Positions 37,197 through 44,904 of a DNA stretch of 64,000 nucleotides are shown here, piece by piece (the first letter of the stretch is position 1; the number at the start of each line of letters is the position of its first letter). A program made the translations under genes and the position numbers. The stretch is from Candidatus Cloacimonadota bacterium (GTDB taxonomy: Bacteria; Cloacimonadota; Cloacimonadia; Cloacimonadales; Cloacimonadaceae), in the NCBI GenBank assembly GCA_029781115.1, contig JAKOXG010000009.1, positions 1-64,000 of the forward strand, written 5' to 3'. Below the pieces are notes generated by a model. It was not told where the DNA came from. It worked only from the letters and a program-made list of their open reading frames with translations, and searched no databases.

Positions 37197-38204
37197 ATGA
37201 AGATGATGCGCAAGTCAGCCAGTTTGCTGTCTTCACTCATTCTATGCTCAATTCTGTCGGGCTTAGGTTGCAGCACTGGAACCATATATCAAGCGGATGA
37301 AAGCTCCACTCACAGGAGCTTCGCAGCAAGAAGCTACCCTCCGCCAGTAGAAAACGACTTTGTATATAAAAACAGCAGAGAGAAGCAAAACTTCAAGGGA
37401 CCGGTAAAGTCCGTATCCACGGAGTATCTGGGCGTGCCCGCTCATTTTTACTACAGGGAGTATTATCCCGATGGTAAAATCAAGCAGCGTACCGGGGGCA
37501 GGACTTTCATGAATTATGAGACCAACTACTGGTACAACGATCAAGGCTATCTCTCCAAGGAACAAAACATTGATTATGGCTACGATGGAGATTCTGAATC
37601 CTCCCAAACACTCTACCTATACGAATACGATGAGCTTGGCTATCCGGTTAAAATAACCGAGAAAACCGAAGTTGGAGGGAGCACTTATGAATCTCAATTT
37701 GTTTATGTGTGTGCTGATACAACCTACAGCAAGTCATGGTGGGCTGAACCAAGCGACTACTTCCCCGGTTACGAATACCGGGAAACCTATGACAGCAAAG
37801 GACGCATCGCTTTAAGAACAGCAACCAGCTCGTCCAATGGGTTTGTCATCAAGACCAAATACTCTTACATCCCTGATCGACACATCGTTATTGAGGAAAG
37901 TGATTGGGACGGCAGCAGATTCAACAAAAAGAAAGTCACCACCTACAGCCCCAATGGTGCCGTGAAGGAGTGGACTCTTTATGACGGTTCCGGCGCAATC
38001 ATATCCCAAGAAACCAACACCCTCGATGCTAACGGACACATCATTTCATCTGCCTTTTATTATGCGGAAGACGGAACCACCCGCCGCAACACATTCAAAT
38101 ACACCTTCGATAAGTACGGCAACCCCCTCAGTGTGATCTGCACAGCTGATGGTGAAGTAGACGACAATCAATCCAGCAACACAAGCTACGAGTATTACCG
38201 CTGA
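37197..38204 (+). CDS. Lipoprotein with RHS/MORN-like YD repeats
   Basis: 335 residues. Lipobox LSGLGC (Cys25). The body repeats units such as EYYPDGKIKQRTGG, YNDQGYLSKEQN, YDELGYPVKITEK, YDSKGRIALRTA, YSPNGAVKEWTLYDGSG and FDKYGNPLSVI, similar to the YD-type or antitoxin-like MORN strands of surface proteins. No enzymatic motif. Probably a cell-envelope beta-strand repeat protein of unknown role. Confidence 0.78.
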   Translation: MKMMRKSASLLSSLILCSILSGLGCSTGTIYQADESSTHRSFAARSYPPPVENDFVYKNSREKQNFKGPVKSVSTEYLGVPAHFYYREYYPDGKIKQRTGGRTFMNYETNYWYNDQGYLSKEQNIDYGYDGDSESSQTLYLYEYDELGYPVKITEKTEVGGSTYESQFVYVCADTTYSKSWWAEPSDYFPGYEYRETYDSKGRIALRTATSSSNGFVIKTKYSYIPDRHIVIEESDWDGSRFNKKKVTTYSPNGAVKEWTLYDGSGAIISQETNTLDANGHIISSAFYYAEDGTTRRNTFKYTFDKYGNPLSVICTADGEVDDNQSSNTSYEYYR

Positions 38205-38415
38205 CAACCGTCCCAAAGATTTCAAGTGCCGGCGCAGCGGGCAAACCAGTTATCTTGCCAATCGTCTTCCCCCTACGCCTATAAAAGTCTGTGCAATCCC
38301 GCGGGTCACCAAGCTGGACAGGCTTTGCCTGCACCTTTCGCCAAGCGTAGACGATGTATTCCCGATCCACGCAGTAGACCGCCTCTGTCATGCCGGTTTC
38401 CATCTTAAGAAATAA

Positions 38416-38817
38416 TCACTTCCTTTGCTTGCGGACAAAACGGAGAAGCACAATCAAAAACAACAGGCCAAAGCCAAATACCTTCTCGATTGTCACCACC
38501 GGGTGAAACGCCACCTTGCCGTCCGTGATGGCAAAAACACCCAATGGCACTGTGGTAGCTCCACCACCTATGCCCACACCATAATCTTCGGGCATCTTGC
38601 CTTCTTCAGTGGGCTCAGTTTCTGCTTGTTGCGCTGGCTTTTTGCCTTTTCTGCGCCCGGTACTGCCACCTTCGCCACCGCCGCCTCCAATCATTACTTT
38701 GGCCACGGGAATCACTGTCACTCCATCGACTGTTTTGGCTTCACCAAAAGACACGTTCACTCCGCCTACTTGCGAGAGCAGCTCCTTGATCTTGCTTGTA
38801 AAGTCTGTAATATTCAT
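38416..38817 (-). CDS. GerW/YtfJ-family protein
   Basis: 133 residues from the ATG after AGGAGG. N-terminal TSKIKELLSQVGGVNVSFGE and DGVTVIPVAKVMIG, then a glycine-rich loop, GVGIGGGATTVPLGVFAI, and a C-terminal membrane helix (FGFGLLFLIVLLRFV). This matches the GerW family, named from Bacillus spore germination but found widely in non-spore-formers, where its role is unclear. No sporulation genes are seen here. Confidence 0.78.
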   Translation of the reverse strand: MNITDFTSKIKELLSQVGGVNVSFGEAKTVDGVTVIPVAKVMIGGGGGEGGSTGRRKGKKPAQQAETEPTEEGKMPEDYGVGIGGGATTVPLGVFAITDGKVAFHPVVTIEKVFGFGLLFLIVLLRFVRKQRK

Positions 38818-38852
38818 TTTATACCTCCTAAGCATCTAAGCTATGGTTCTGC

Positions 38853-38882
38853 AACCCTAAAACATTAGCTTATTTTGTCAAG
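38853..38882 (-). promoter_or_regulatory. Putative promoter of the GerW-like gene
   Basis: TTGACA at 38882-38877 and TAGGGTTG at 38860-38853, with the ATG 36 nt later. This is a good match to the TAnnTTTG-like element expected for a short FCB-type RpoD. Confidence 0.5.
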
Positions 38883-38990
38883 AAAGAAGCGAAGCCAAAA
38901 AGACAATTATTCTTAACCCAAGTGCAAACAAACGCCTGTAGCTCTATATGATGGACTACTCTTACCCATCTATAGCATTTTGCCATATAT

Positions 38991-39058
38991 CCCCCACACC
39001 CACTAACCCCTATCCCATCAATTCCTTACCCCCTCTCACCCACCCACATCCCGCCCCC
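38991..39058 (-). other. Two G-quadruplex motifs upstream of purS
   Basis: On the minus strand, runs of three or more G occur at 39058-39054, 39052-39050, 39045-39043, 39041-39039 and 39033-39029 (loops 1, 4, 1 and 5 nt). A second set lies at 39016-39014, 39010-39007, 39001-38999 and 38995-38991. The plus strand here is almost free of G. Sequence shows the motif; folding is inference. Confidence 0.6.
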
Positions 39059-39134
39059 TGCCTTAAAAAAAGTATTGACTGAATACAGCATTCTACAGAA
39101 AAGGAAATTCTATTACAATTAAAGGGGATAGCTA

Positions 39135-39392
39135 ATGCTAAAAGCCAAGATTTTCGTGCAGCTCAAGCCAAGTGTGCTTGATCCTCAAGGGAAAGCGGTG
39201 AGTGGAACCTTGTCTCAATTGGGTTTTGATACGGTGCAGAGTACCCGCATCAGCAGATACATCGAGATCGTTTTCGCAGAAAACGATGTCGAGGTGTTGC
39301 GGCCCAAGGTAAAAGAGATTTGTGATACACTTTTGGCCAATCCCAATACTGAAACCTATCATTTTGACATTGAAAAGGTGGCAGAATCTTGA
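39135..39392 (+). CDS. purS: Phosphoribosylformylglycinamidine synthase subunit PurS
   Basis: 85 residues. The small bridging subunit of the three-part FGAM synthase. Conserved KAKIFVQLKPSVLDPQGKAV and the SRYIEIVFAENDVE strand are typical. Its stop overlaps the purQ start. purL is not in the window. Confidence 0.95.
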   Translation: MLKAKIFVQLKPSVLDPQGKAVSGTLSQLGFDTVQSTRISRYIEIVFAENDVEVLRPKVKEICDTLLANPNTETYHFDIEKVAES

Positions 39393-40084
39393 GAGTAAGT
39401 GTGATCACCTTTCCAGGCTCAAATTGTGATATAGACTCCCGCGACGTTTTTGCCGATCTGGGTCATGACAGTCGCACAATTTGGCACAAAGATACAGACC
39501 TGCAAAACCCTGATTTAGTGGTGCTTCCGGGTGGATTTTCCTATGGTGACTATCTGCGCAGTGGTGCGCTGGCACGTTTTTCTCCCGTGATGAAAGAGGT
39601 GATCTCTTTCGCCAAGCAGGGAGGCTATATTTTGGGCATCTGCAATGGTTTTCAGGTGCTCACCGAGGCGCAGCTTTTGCCCGGCAGCCTGCTTGCCAAT
39701 GAAAACCTTGACTTCATCTGCAGACATCAATACATCCGGGTGGAGACCGGCAATTCACCTTGGACTCACGGCCTCGATAAAGGGCGGATTTTGGACATCC
39801 CCATCGCCCACAAAAAGGGCAGATACCACCTTGACCAAGAGAGCTTGAAACGCCTGGAAGACAACGACCAAGTGATCTTCCGTTATGCAGACGAAGAAGG
39901 CAGGATCACCCCTGAGGCAAACCCCAACGGTTCAGTAAATAACATCGCCGGCATCTGTAGCGAAAACCGCCGGATTTTGGGCATGATGCCGCATCCCGAG
40001 CGCGCTGCAACCAAGGCAGTAGTATCATCGGATGGATATGAAATCCTCAAAGCCTTTGAAAGCTATCTGGCAAGCGGGAATTGA
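39389..40084 (+). CDS. purQ: Phosphoribosylformylglycinamidine synthase subunit PurQ
   Basis: 231 residues. The glutaminase of FGAM synthase, supplying ammonia for purine synthesis. Class I glutamine amidotransferase triad: Cys in GGYILGICNGFQVL, His and Glu in MMPHPERA. N-terminus VITFPGSNCDID is typical. The start is a TTG overlapping the purS TGA. It overlaps the next gene by 53 nt in another frame. Confidence 0.95.
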   Translation: MRVSVITFPGSNCDIDSRDVFADLGHDSRTIWHKDTDLQNPDLVVLPGGFSYGDYLRSGALARFSPVMKEVISFAKQGGYILGICNGFQVLTEAQLLPGSLLANENLDFICRHQYIRVETGNSPWTHGLDKGRILDIPIAHKKGRYHLDQESLKRLEDNDQVIFRYADEEGRITPEANPNGSVNNIAGICSENRRILGMMPHPERAATKAVVSSDGYEILKAFESYLASGN

Positions 40085-40757
40085 CCTGATTCTCACGCCC
40101 ACTTGCTTTTCCTGCGGTGAGCGATTGGACAGGGCGCAGGACGTCCTCTGCCGCAGTTGCCGTCAGGAGGCGATCCCTTTGAGCGATAACACCTGCCCCA
40201 GATGCTACTCCCTGATGGAAGAAGGCAAATGTCCCAGTTGTGATACCGGCGACATCTTCTACGATTTTGCGCATAGTGCCTGGGTCTTTCAGGGGCCGAT
40301 CAAGGACGTGATCCACTCTTTTAAATATCAATCCTACAGCAGCCTGTCCACCTGGTTAGGCGAAGGCATGTATCGAGCCTTTCAAGAGGAAGCAAAGCTG
40401 CTAAATTGCGACCTGATCACGCCCGTCCCGCTCCACTTTACCCGCAAGAAAGACAGAGGCTACAATCAAAGCGAGCTTTTGGCACGCTACCTCAGCAAAA
40501 AGAGCCTGATCCGCTATGAGAGGCTGCTCAAGCGAACAAGATACACCGCCAGCCAGACCCTGCTCAGCAAGTCGGAACGCGAGCACAACCTGGATGGAGC
40601 CTTTGCTATCAGACGCAACAAGAGTGTGCACGGCATGCACATTTTACTGATAGACGACGTATTTACTACCGGCACCACGGCAAACCAGATCGCCATTTTG
40701 CTCAAAGAGCAGGGCGCAAAGAGTGTGAATATCTTCACCGCAGCGAGGGCTGCATGA
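40032..40757 (+). CDS. comF: ComF-family phosphoribosyltransferase-like protein
   Basis: 241 residues. N-terminal zinc-finger cysteines (CFSCGERL, LCRSC, TCPRC, KCPSC) and a C-terminal type I PRTase domain with the PRPP loop LLIDDVFTTGTT. ComFC proteins take part in DNA uptake or fork repair. It starts inside purQ; the alternative ATG two codons later (40038) is equally possible. Confidence 0.85.
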   Translation: MDMKSSKPLKAIWQAGIDLILTPTCFSCGERLDRAQDVLCRSCRQEAIPLSDNTCPRCYSLMEEGKCPSCDTGDIFYDFAHSAWVFQGPIKDVIHSFKYQSYSSLSTWLGEGMYRAFQEEAKLLNCDLITPVPLHFTRKKDRGYNQSELLARYLSKKSLIRYERLLKRTRYTASQTLLSKSEREHNLDGAFAIRRNKSVHGMHILLIDDVFTTGTTANQIAILLKEQGAKSVNIFTAARAA

Positions 40758-41164
40758 ACTTTAGAAAGCACGAATATCAAGAGATCATCGTAGAGATCAG
40801 CGATGCCGAAGCTGCCGAGATGATAGAAAGGGTAGCCCGCTTCATCGCTGAGCGTCACTTTGCCGCTGCGGGCATCATGTTGGTGGAATCCCTGCGGCCT
40901 CTACGCTCCATCGGCAGTCAGTTGCTGTATTTTGTCTTGCCCTTTGCCGAGATCCTCTTTGATAGTCAAAAATACCAGCGTTTTGCGCTCATGATCCAAA
41001 ACGAGGAAAACCTCAAGAAGTTGGTCAAGCGCATGGACGAGCTGGATGAAGAGATAAACCGCGAGAGGCGTGAAGCTGCGAGATTGAAGCGCAAGCGTCG
41101 CCGCGCCAAACGCAGGGAATTTTGGATTAAGACCTTTAAAATTAAAGATAAAAAAGCTGAATAA
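40754..41164 (+). CDS. Conserved-looking hypothetical protein with basic C-terminal coiled coil
   Basis: 136 residues. The first half is mixed helix with AERHFAAAGIMLVESLRPLRSIGSQ and LLYFVLPFAEILF; the second half is a charged coiled coil (KRMDELDEEINRERREA) ending in a lysine/arginine stretch (RLKRKRRRAKRREF). It may bind nucleic acid or membrane. It overlaps comF by 4 nt and precedes the MutL-like gene by 11 nt. I do not recognise the family. Confidence 0.7.
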   Translation: MNFRKHEYQEIIVEISDAEAAEMIERVARFIAERHFAAAGIMLVESLRPLRSIGSQLLYFVLPFAEILFDSQKYQRFALMIQNEENLKKLVKRMDELDEEINRERREAARLKRKRRRAKRREFWIKTFKIKDKKAE

Positions 41165-41175
41165 GCGGAGGAATA

Positions 41176-43038
41176 ATGCAATACGATGAGAAACGCCTTA
41201 CCCGCATCGTTGCCACAGACTGCGGCAGCACGACGACGAAGGCTATTTTAATCGAATGGGTGGACGGCGAATACCGTCAGACCATCCGCGGCGAAGCTCC
41301 CACCACCGTGGAAGCGCCTCTCAACGACGTTACCAAGGGCGTGATCAACGCCACCAACGAACTTGAGGAGTTGGCTCGCCTCAAATATAACAATCCCAAC
41401 ATCAAATTTATGGAAAATGGTGAATTTGTGATCCCCCGCAACGGTGATATTGGCGTGGATGCCTATGTATCCACATCCTCAGCCGGTGGCGGATTGCAGA
41501 TGATGGTGACCGGTGTGGTTGCATCCATGACCGGTGAAAGCGCAGAACGTGCCGCTTTGGGCGCAGGCGCCATCGTGATGGACTTGATCGCCAGCAACGA
41601 CAAGCGTATGAACCACGAGAAGATTGAGCGGATCCGTCACTTACGCCCGGACATGATCCTCATGGCTGGTGGTGAAGACGGCGGCACGGTCAAGCACGTG
41701 GTGGAAATGGCTGAGTTAGTCAGCGGTGCCGATCCCAAGCCTCGCCTCGGTGCAGGCTACAAACTGCCCGTGATCTACGCCGGAAATGTGGAAGCGCAAG
41801 AAGAGGTCAAGAAAACCCTGCAAGACAAAGTTGACCTGATCGTGACAGAAAACATCCGTCCCAAATTGGAGACGGAAAACCTCGGCCCTGCACGTGACAA
41901 GATCCACGACCTCTTTATGGAACACGTGATGAAACAGGCGCCCGGCTACAACAAACTGATGGAATGGACACGCGGCCCAGACCATGAAAACGTGCCCATC
42001 ATGCCCACTCCCGCAGCCGTGGGAAACATCATGCAGACCATCGCCCGTGAAGAAAACATCGAAGTCTTGGGCGTGGACATCGGCGGAGCCACCACAGACG
42101 TCTTCTCAGTGTTTACCGATGAACACATCTTCAACCGCACCGTGAGCGCCAACCTCGGCATGAGCTACAGTATCTCCAACGTGTTAGCTTCTGCCGGATT
42201 GGACAACATCATGCGCTGGGTTCCTTTTGACATCAACGAAGGTGAGCTGCGCAACATGATCAAAAACAAGATGATCCGCCCCACCACCATCCCCTTCCTA
42301 CTCAAAGAATTGGTGCTGGAACAAGCCATCGCCAAAGAAGCGCTGCGATTGGCCTTTATCCAACACAAGGATTTTGCCAGCAGCCTCAAGGGAATGCAGA
42401 AACAGCGCGACATCTCAGAGGCCTTCAGCCAATCCACTTCCGGTGCTACCATCGTGGACATGATGAGCCTTGATCTCTTGGTGGGAAGCGGCGGCGTGCT
42501 CTCCCATGCACCCAGAAGAAACCAAACCTTCATGATGCTCATCGACGCTTTCCTGCCGGAAGGAATCACTCAGATCGCCGTGGATAGCATCTTCATGATG
42601 CCTCACTTGGGCGTGCTCTCTGAAATCAGCACCAAAGCCGCTACCGAAGTGTTCCGCAAAGACTGTATGCTCTACCTGGGCACCTGTGTGGCACCCGTGG
42701 GCAGAAGCAAAATCGGCAAACAAGCCCTCCACGCCACCATCACCCTGCCCGATGGCAAGGTATTTGACGAACACATCCCCTACGGCGAATTGCGCCTCAT
42801 ACCCTTAGGAGTGGGAGAAGTAGCCAAGGCACACCTCAAAACCTCCGGCGGCTTGACCTTGGATAGCAACAAGAGCAAAGAACTGGATGTAGAGCTGCAT
42901 GGCGGCACAGTGGGAATCGTCATCGATACCCGTGGACGCCGTCCCTTTGGCCTGCCCACCGAGAAGGCTCAACGCATCAGCTACCTCAAAAAGTGGATGC
43001 GTGAGCTGAAAGTCTACCCCGAAGAAATATTGGCTTAG
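41176..43038 (+). CDS. MutL/GlmL-type ASKHA ATPase
   Basis: 620 residues. N-terminal phosphate-1 motif IVATDCGSTTTKAILIEW and a second nucleotide-binding block LGVDIGGATTDVFSVF mark the ASKHA fold of GlmL, the presumed chaperone of coenzyme-B12 glutamate mutase. It is longer than typical GlmL, and no mutase subunits are nearby. AGGA(GG) precedes the ATG. It probably acts with the next gene on an enzyme encoded elsewhere. Confidence 0.82.
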   Translation: MQYDEKRLTRIVATDCGSTTTKAILIEWVDGEYRQTIRGEAPTTVEAPLNDVTKGVINATNELEELARLKYNNPNIKFMENGEFVIPRNGDIGVDAYVSTSSAGGGLQMMVTGVVASMTGESAERAALGAGAIVMDLIASNDKRMNHEKIERIRHLRPDMILMAGGEDGGTVKHVVEMAELVSGADPKPRLGAGYKLPVIYAGNVEAQEEVKKTLQDKVDLIVTENIRPKLETENLGPARDKIHDLFMEHVMKQAPGYNKLMEWTRGPDHENVPIMPTPAAVGNIMQTIAREENIEVLGVDIGGATTDVFSVFTDEHIFNRTVSANLGMSYSISNVLASAGLDNIMRWVPFDINEGELRNMIKNKMIRPTTIPFLLKELVLEQAIAKEALRLAFIQHKDFASSLKGMQKQRDISEAFSQSTSGATIVDMMSLDLLVGSGGVLSHAPRRNQTFMMLIDAFLPEGITQIAVDSIFMMPHLGVLSEISTKAATEVFRKDCMLYLGTCVAPVGRSKIGKQALHATITLPDGKVFDEHIPYGELRLIPLGVGEVAKAHLKTSGGLTLDSNKSKELDVELHGGTVGIVIDTRGRRPFGLPTEKAQRISYLKKWMRELKVYPEEILA

Positions 43039-43047
43039 GAGGAAACA

Positions 43048-44178
43048 ATGGCACAAGCATATTCCGCTGGACTCACCGTTACAGACAATATAATCCTCAG
43101 AAAAGAGCGTGTACTGCCCCTCAAAGGCGAAGTGTTGGTCCAAAAAGGCGACAAGGTGAAAGCCGAAGACGTGGTGGCTGAAACACTGCTGCCCGGAAAG
43201 GTCGTCCCCTTCAACCTGGCAAATAAACTGGGCGTCACACCCGCTCAACTGCAAAACTTCATCAAAATCCAACCCGGACAGCAGATCACCAAAGAAACTG
43301 TCCTGGCAGAAAATAAAGGCCTTTTTGGCACCGGACTCTTCAAAAACGTGGTATACTCACCCGTGGATGGAGAAGTGGAAAACATCTCCAGCGTCACAGG
43401 ACAGGTGCTGCTGCGTGAACCCCGTATCCCTGTGCAAGTGAAAGCCTTTATCGACGGCGTGGTGACCGACGTGATCCCCGAAGAAGGCGTGATCATCGAA
43501 AACAAAAGCGCCTACATCCAAGGCATCTTCGGCGTGGGAGATGAAACAGTCGGCGAGCTGAAAGTGATCGCCAAATCTCCCAGCGATGAGATCGGCGTCG
43601 GTGATATTAATGACTCCTGCAAAGGCAAGGTGATCGTCACCGGTGCCTGCGTGAGCTACGAGGTGATCGAAGCCGCCAGAAATCACGGCGTCGCTGCCAT
43701 CATCACCGGCGGTATCGACGACCAGGATATCAAGAGACTCTTGGGTTACGATATCGGAGTCGCCATCACCGGACACGAAAAGATCGGCCTCACCATCGTT
43801 TGCACCGAAGGCTTTGGCAAGATCAATATGGCCCAAAAAACCTACGACCTGCTCAAACAATTCGATGGACACAAAACATCCATCCATGGCAGAACGCAGA
43901 TCCGCGCCGGCGTGATCCGCCCCGAAATCATCATCCCTCTGGATTTTGAACACGAAGAACTGAAGGCTCCGGAAGCCGCAGTCCCCGTGCTAAAACCGGG
44001 AACTATGATCCGCGTCATCCGCCAACCTCACTTTGGCCGCATCGCAAAAGTGACCGCTCTACCCGAAGAGCTCACCAAGGTGGAATCCGAAACCATGGTG
44101 CGTATCCTGGAAGCAGAATTTGAGGACGGCACCAAGTTCAGCCTACCCAGAGCAAACGTGGAAGTAATAGAATCTTAG
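43048..44178 (+). CDS. Hypothetical protein with barrel-sandwich and KOW-like segments
   Basis: 376 residues, 9 nt after the MutL-like gene and ended by a terminator. Several hybrid/biotinyl-like strand groups are visible (LPLKGEVLVQKGDKVKAEDV, VYSPVDGEVENISSVTGQVL, AFIDGVVTDVIPEEGVIIE). A Rossmann-like middle part follows (VIVTGACVSYEVIEAARNHG, AAIITGGIDDQDIKRLLGY), and the C-terminus KPGTMIRVIRQPHFGRIAKV resembles KOW. No lysine in a MKM context. I infer that it works with the ATPase; the specific role is unknown. Confidence 0.75.
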   Translation: MAQAYSAGLTVTDNIILRKERVLPLKGEVLVQKGDKVKAEDVVAETLLPGKVVPFNLANKLGVTPAQLQNFIKIQPGQQITKETVLAENKGLFGTGLFKNVVYSPVDGEVENISSVTGQVLLREPRIPVQVKAFIDGVVTDVIPEEGVIIENKSAYIQGIFGVGDETVGELKVIAKSPSDEIGVGDINDSCKGKVIVTGACVSYEVIEAARNHGVAAIITGGIDDQDIKRLLGYDIGVAITGHEKIGLTIVCTEGFGKINMAQKTYDLLKQFDGHKTSIHGRTQIRAGVIRPEIIIPLDFEHEELKAPEAAVPVLKPGTMIRVIRQPHFGRIAKVTALPEELTKVESETMVRILEAEFEDGTKFSLPRANVEVIES

Positions 44179-44215
44179 CAAATAAAGTAGCAAATCGATC
44201 CTAACTCTCTCTAAC

Positions 44216-44253
44216 AACCCCGGAGTATCCCCTGCTTCGGGGTTTTCTTTTTT
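44216..44253 (+). terminator. Terminator after the MutL-like operon
   Basis: AACCCCG (44216-44222) pairs with CGGGGTT (44238-44244), followed by a T-rich run. The loop is 15 nt. Confidence 0.8.
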
Positions 44254-44773
44254 TCTTCCACGAATTACACGAATTAACACGAATTATGGGATAAAGAAGT
44301 CCACGGATGAACACGGATGCTCACGGATGGGAACTATGTATGGTCGCTTGCCATAGCGACCTGTACGGGCGGTTGCCAAACCGCCGCCAGCAGGCGCCAG
44401 CCTGCTTCCCCAACCCAGCCCCATAAACACACCCGGCTACACCAAGAGCACCCGCATCTCCGAAATGGGCGTCAGCGACTGACTACTGATTACTGACGAC
44501 TGACTACTGCGGCGCAGCCGCCCCCATTCGTGGAAAAACAAAAAGCCCCAAAGCCCAACTGATCTTGGCCAAAAGCACGCGTATCCCCGAAACTTCGATC
44601 AAACTGCTCACCAAAAATGTATTTGAACCAGAAACTCGGGCTTTCGAGGAACTCTCCCTACTAACCTAAAAGAATCATTCGATGCACGGCAACATCAGGT
44701 CAAGGTGCTGGGCTAGATTTTACACACCCGGAACATCCGCAGAGAAGATCCCGGTTCTGGCTTCTTTAGCATT
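44254..44773. other. Non-coding repeat-rich region downstream of the DGR template
   Basis: No gene. In order: three CACGAATTA copies at about 44260-44287; three CACGGATG copies at about 44302-44329; a twin hairpin at 44342-44385; a 26-nt motif at 44442-44467 and again at 44569-44594; CGACTGACTACTG twice around 44474-44507. Nothing else is evident up to the template repeat. Confidence 0.7.
44342..44385. repeat. Twin-hairpin repeat, copy 2
   Basis: GGTCGCT/AGCGACC at 44342-44361 and GGCGGT/ACCGCC at 44368-44385, the reverse complement of copy 1 at 285-330, including the TGCC-type loops. Confidence 0.75.
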
Positions 44774-44884
44774 GCAGAGACGAAAACCGACATTGTTGTT
44801 GTTGCCTTTGTATGGATTGTTGTTGTTACGGTTAGCTACACGGCAGTTAGTTGCATTGTTGTTCCAGCTACCACCACGCAACAG
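44774..44884 (-). repeat. DGR template repeat (TR)
   Basis: 111 nt, read on the minus strand from CTGTTGCGTGGTGGT to CGTCTCTGC. It starts 20 nt after the reverse-transcriptase stop. In the target frame it has 37 codons, 13 of which are AAC or AAT; 35 of 111 bases are adenine. Its last 18 nt contain no adenine and are shared, A-to-N free, with the VRs of two targets: this is the expected priming (IMH) end. Beyond TGCA, TR reads AT-GCTAAAG while the VRs of genes 1 and 3 read GG-GCTATAAA. Confidence 0.96.
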
Positions 44885-44904
44885 TCTCTTTGGCACCTTG
44901 ACCT

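Noticed and set aside
38128-38403. Small minus-strand gene after the GerW-like gene
   Set aside because: 91-codon frame with a poorly placed ribosome site, partly antisense to a lipoprotein gene, and no recognisable domain. The segment MTEAVYCVDREYIVYAW looks protein-like, so a gene remnant remains possible.
44254-44340. A short CRISPR-like array from the CACGAATTA and CACGGATG triplets
   Set aside because: Units are 8-9 nt with 1-3 nt between them; no spacers of normal length and no cas genes.
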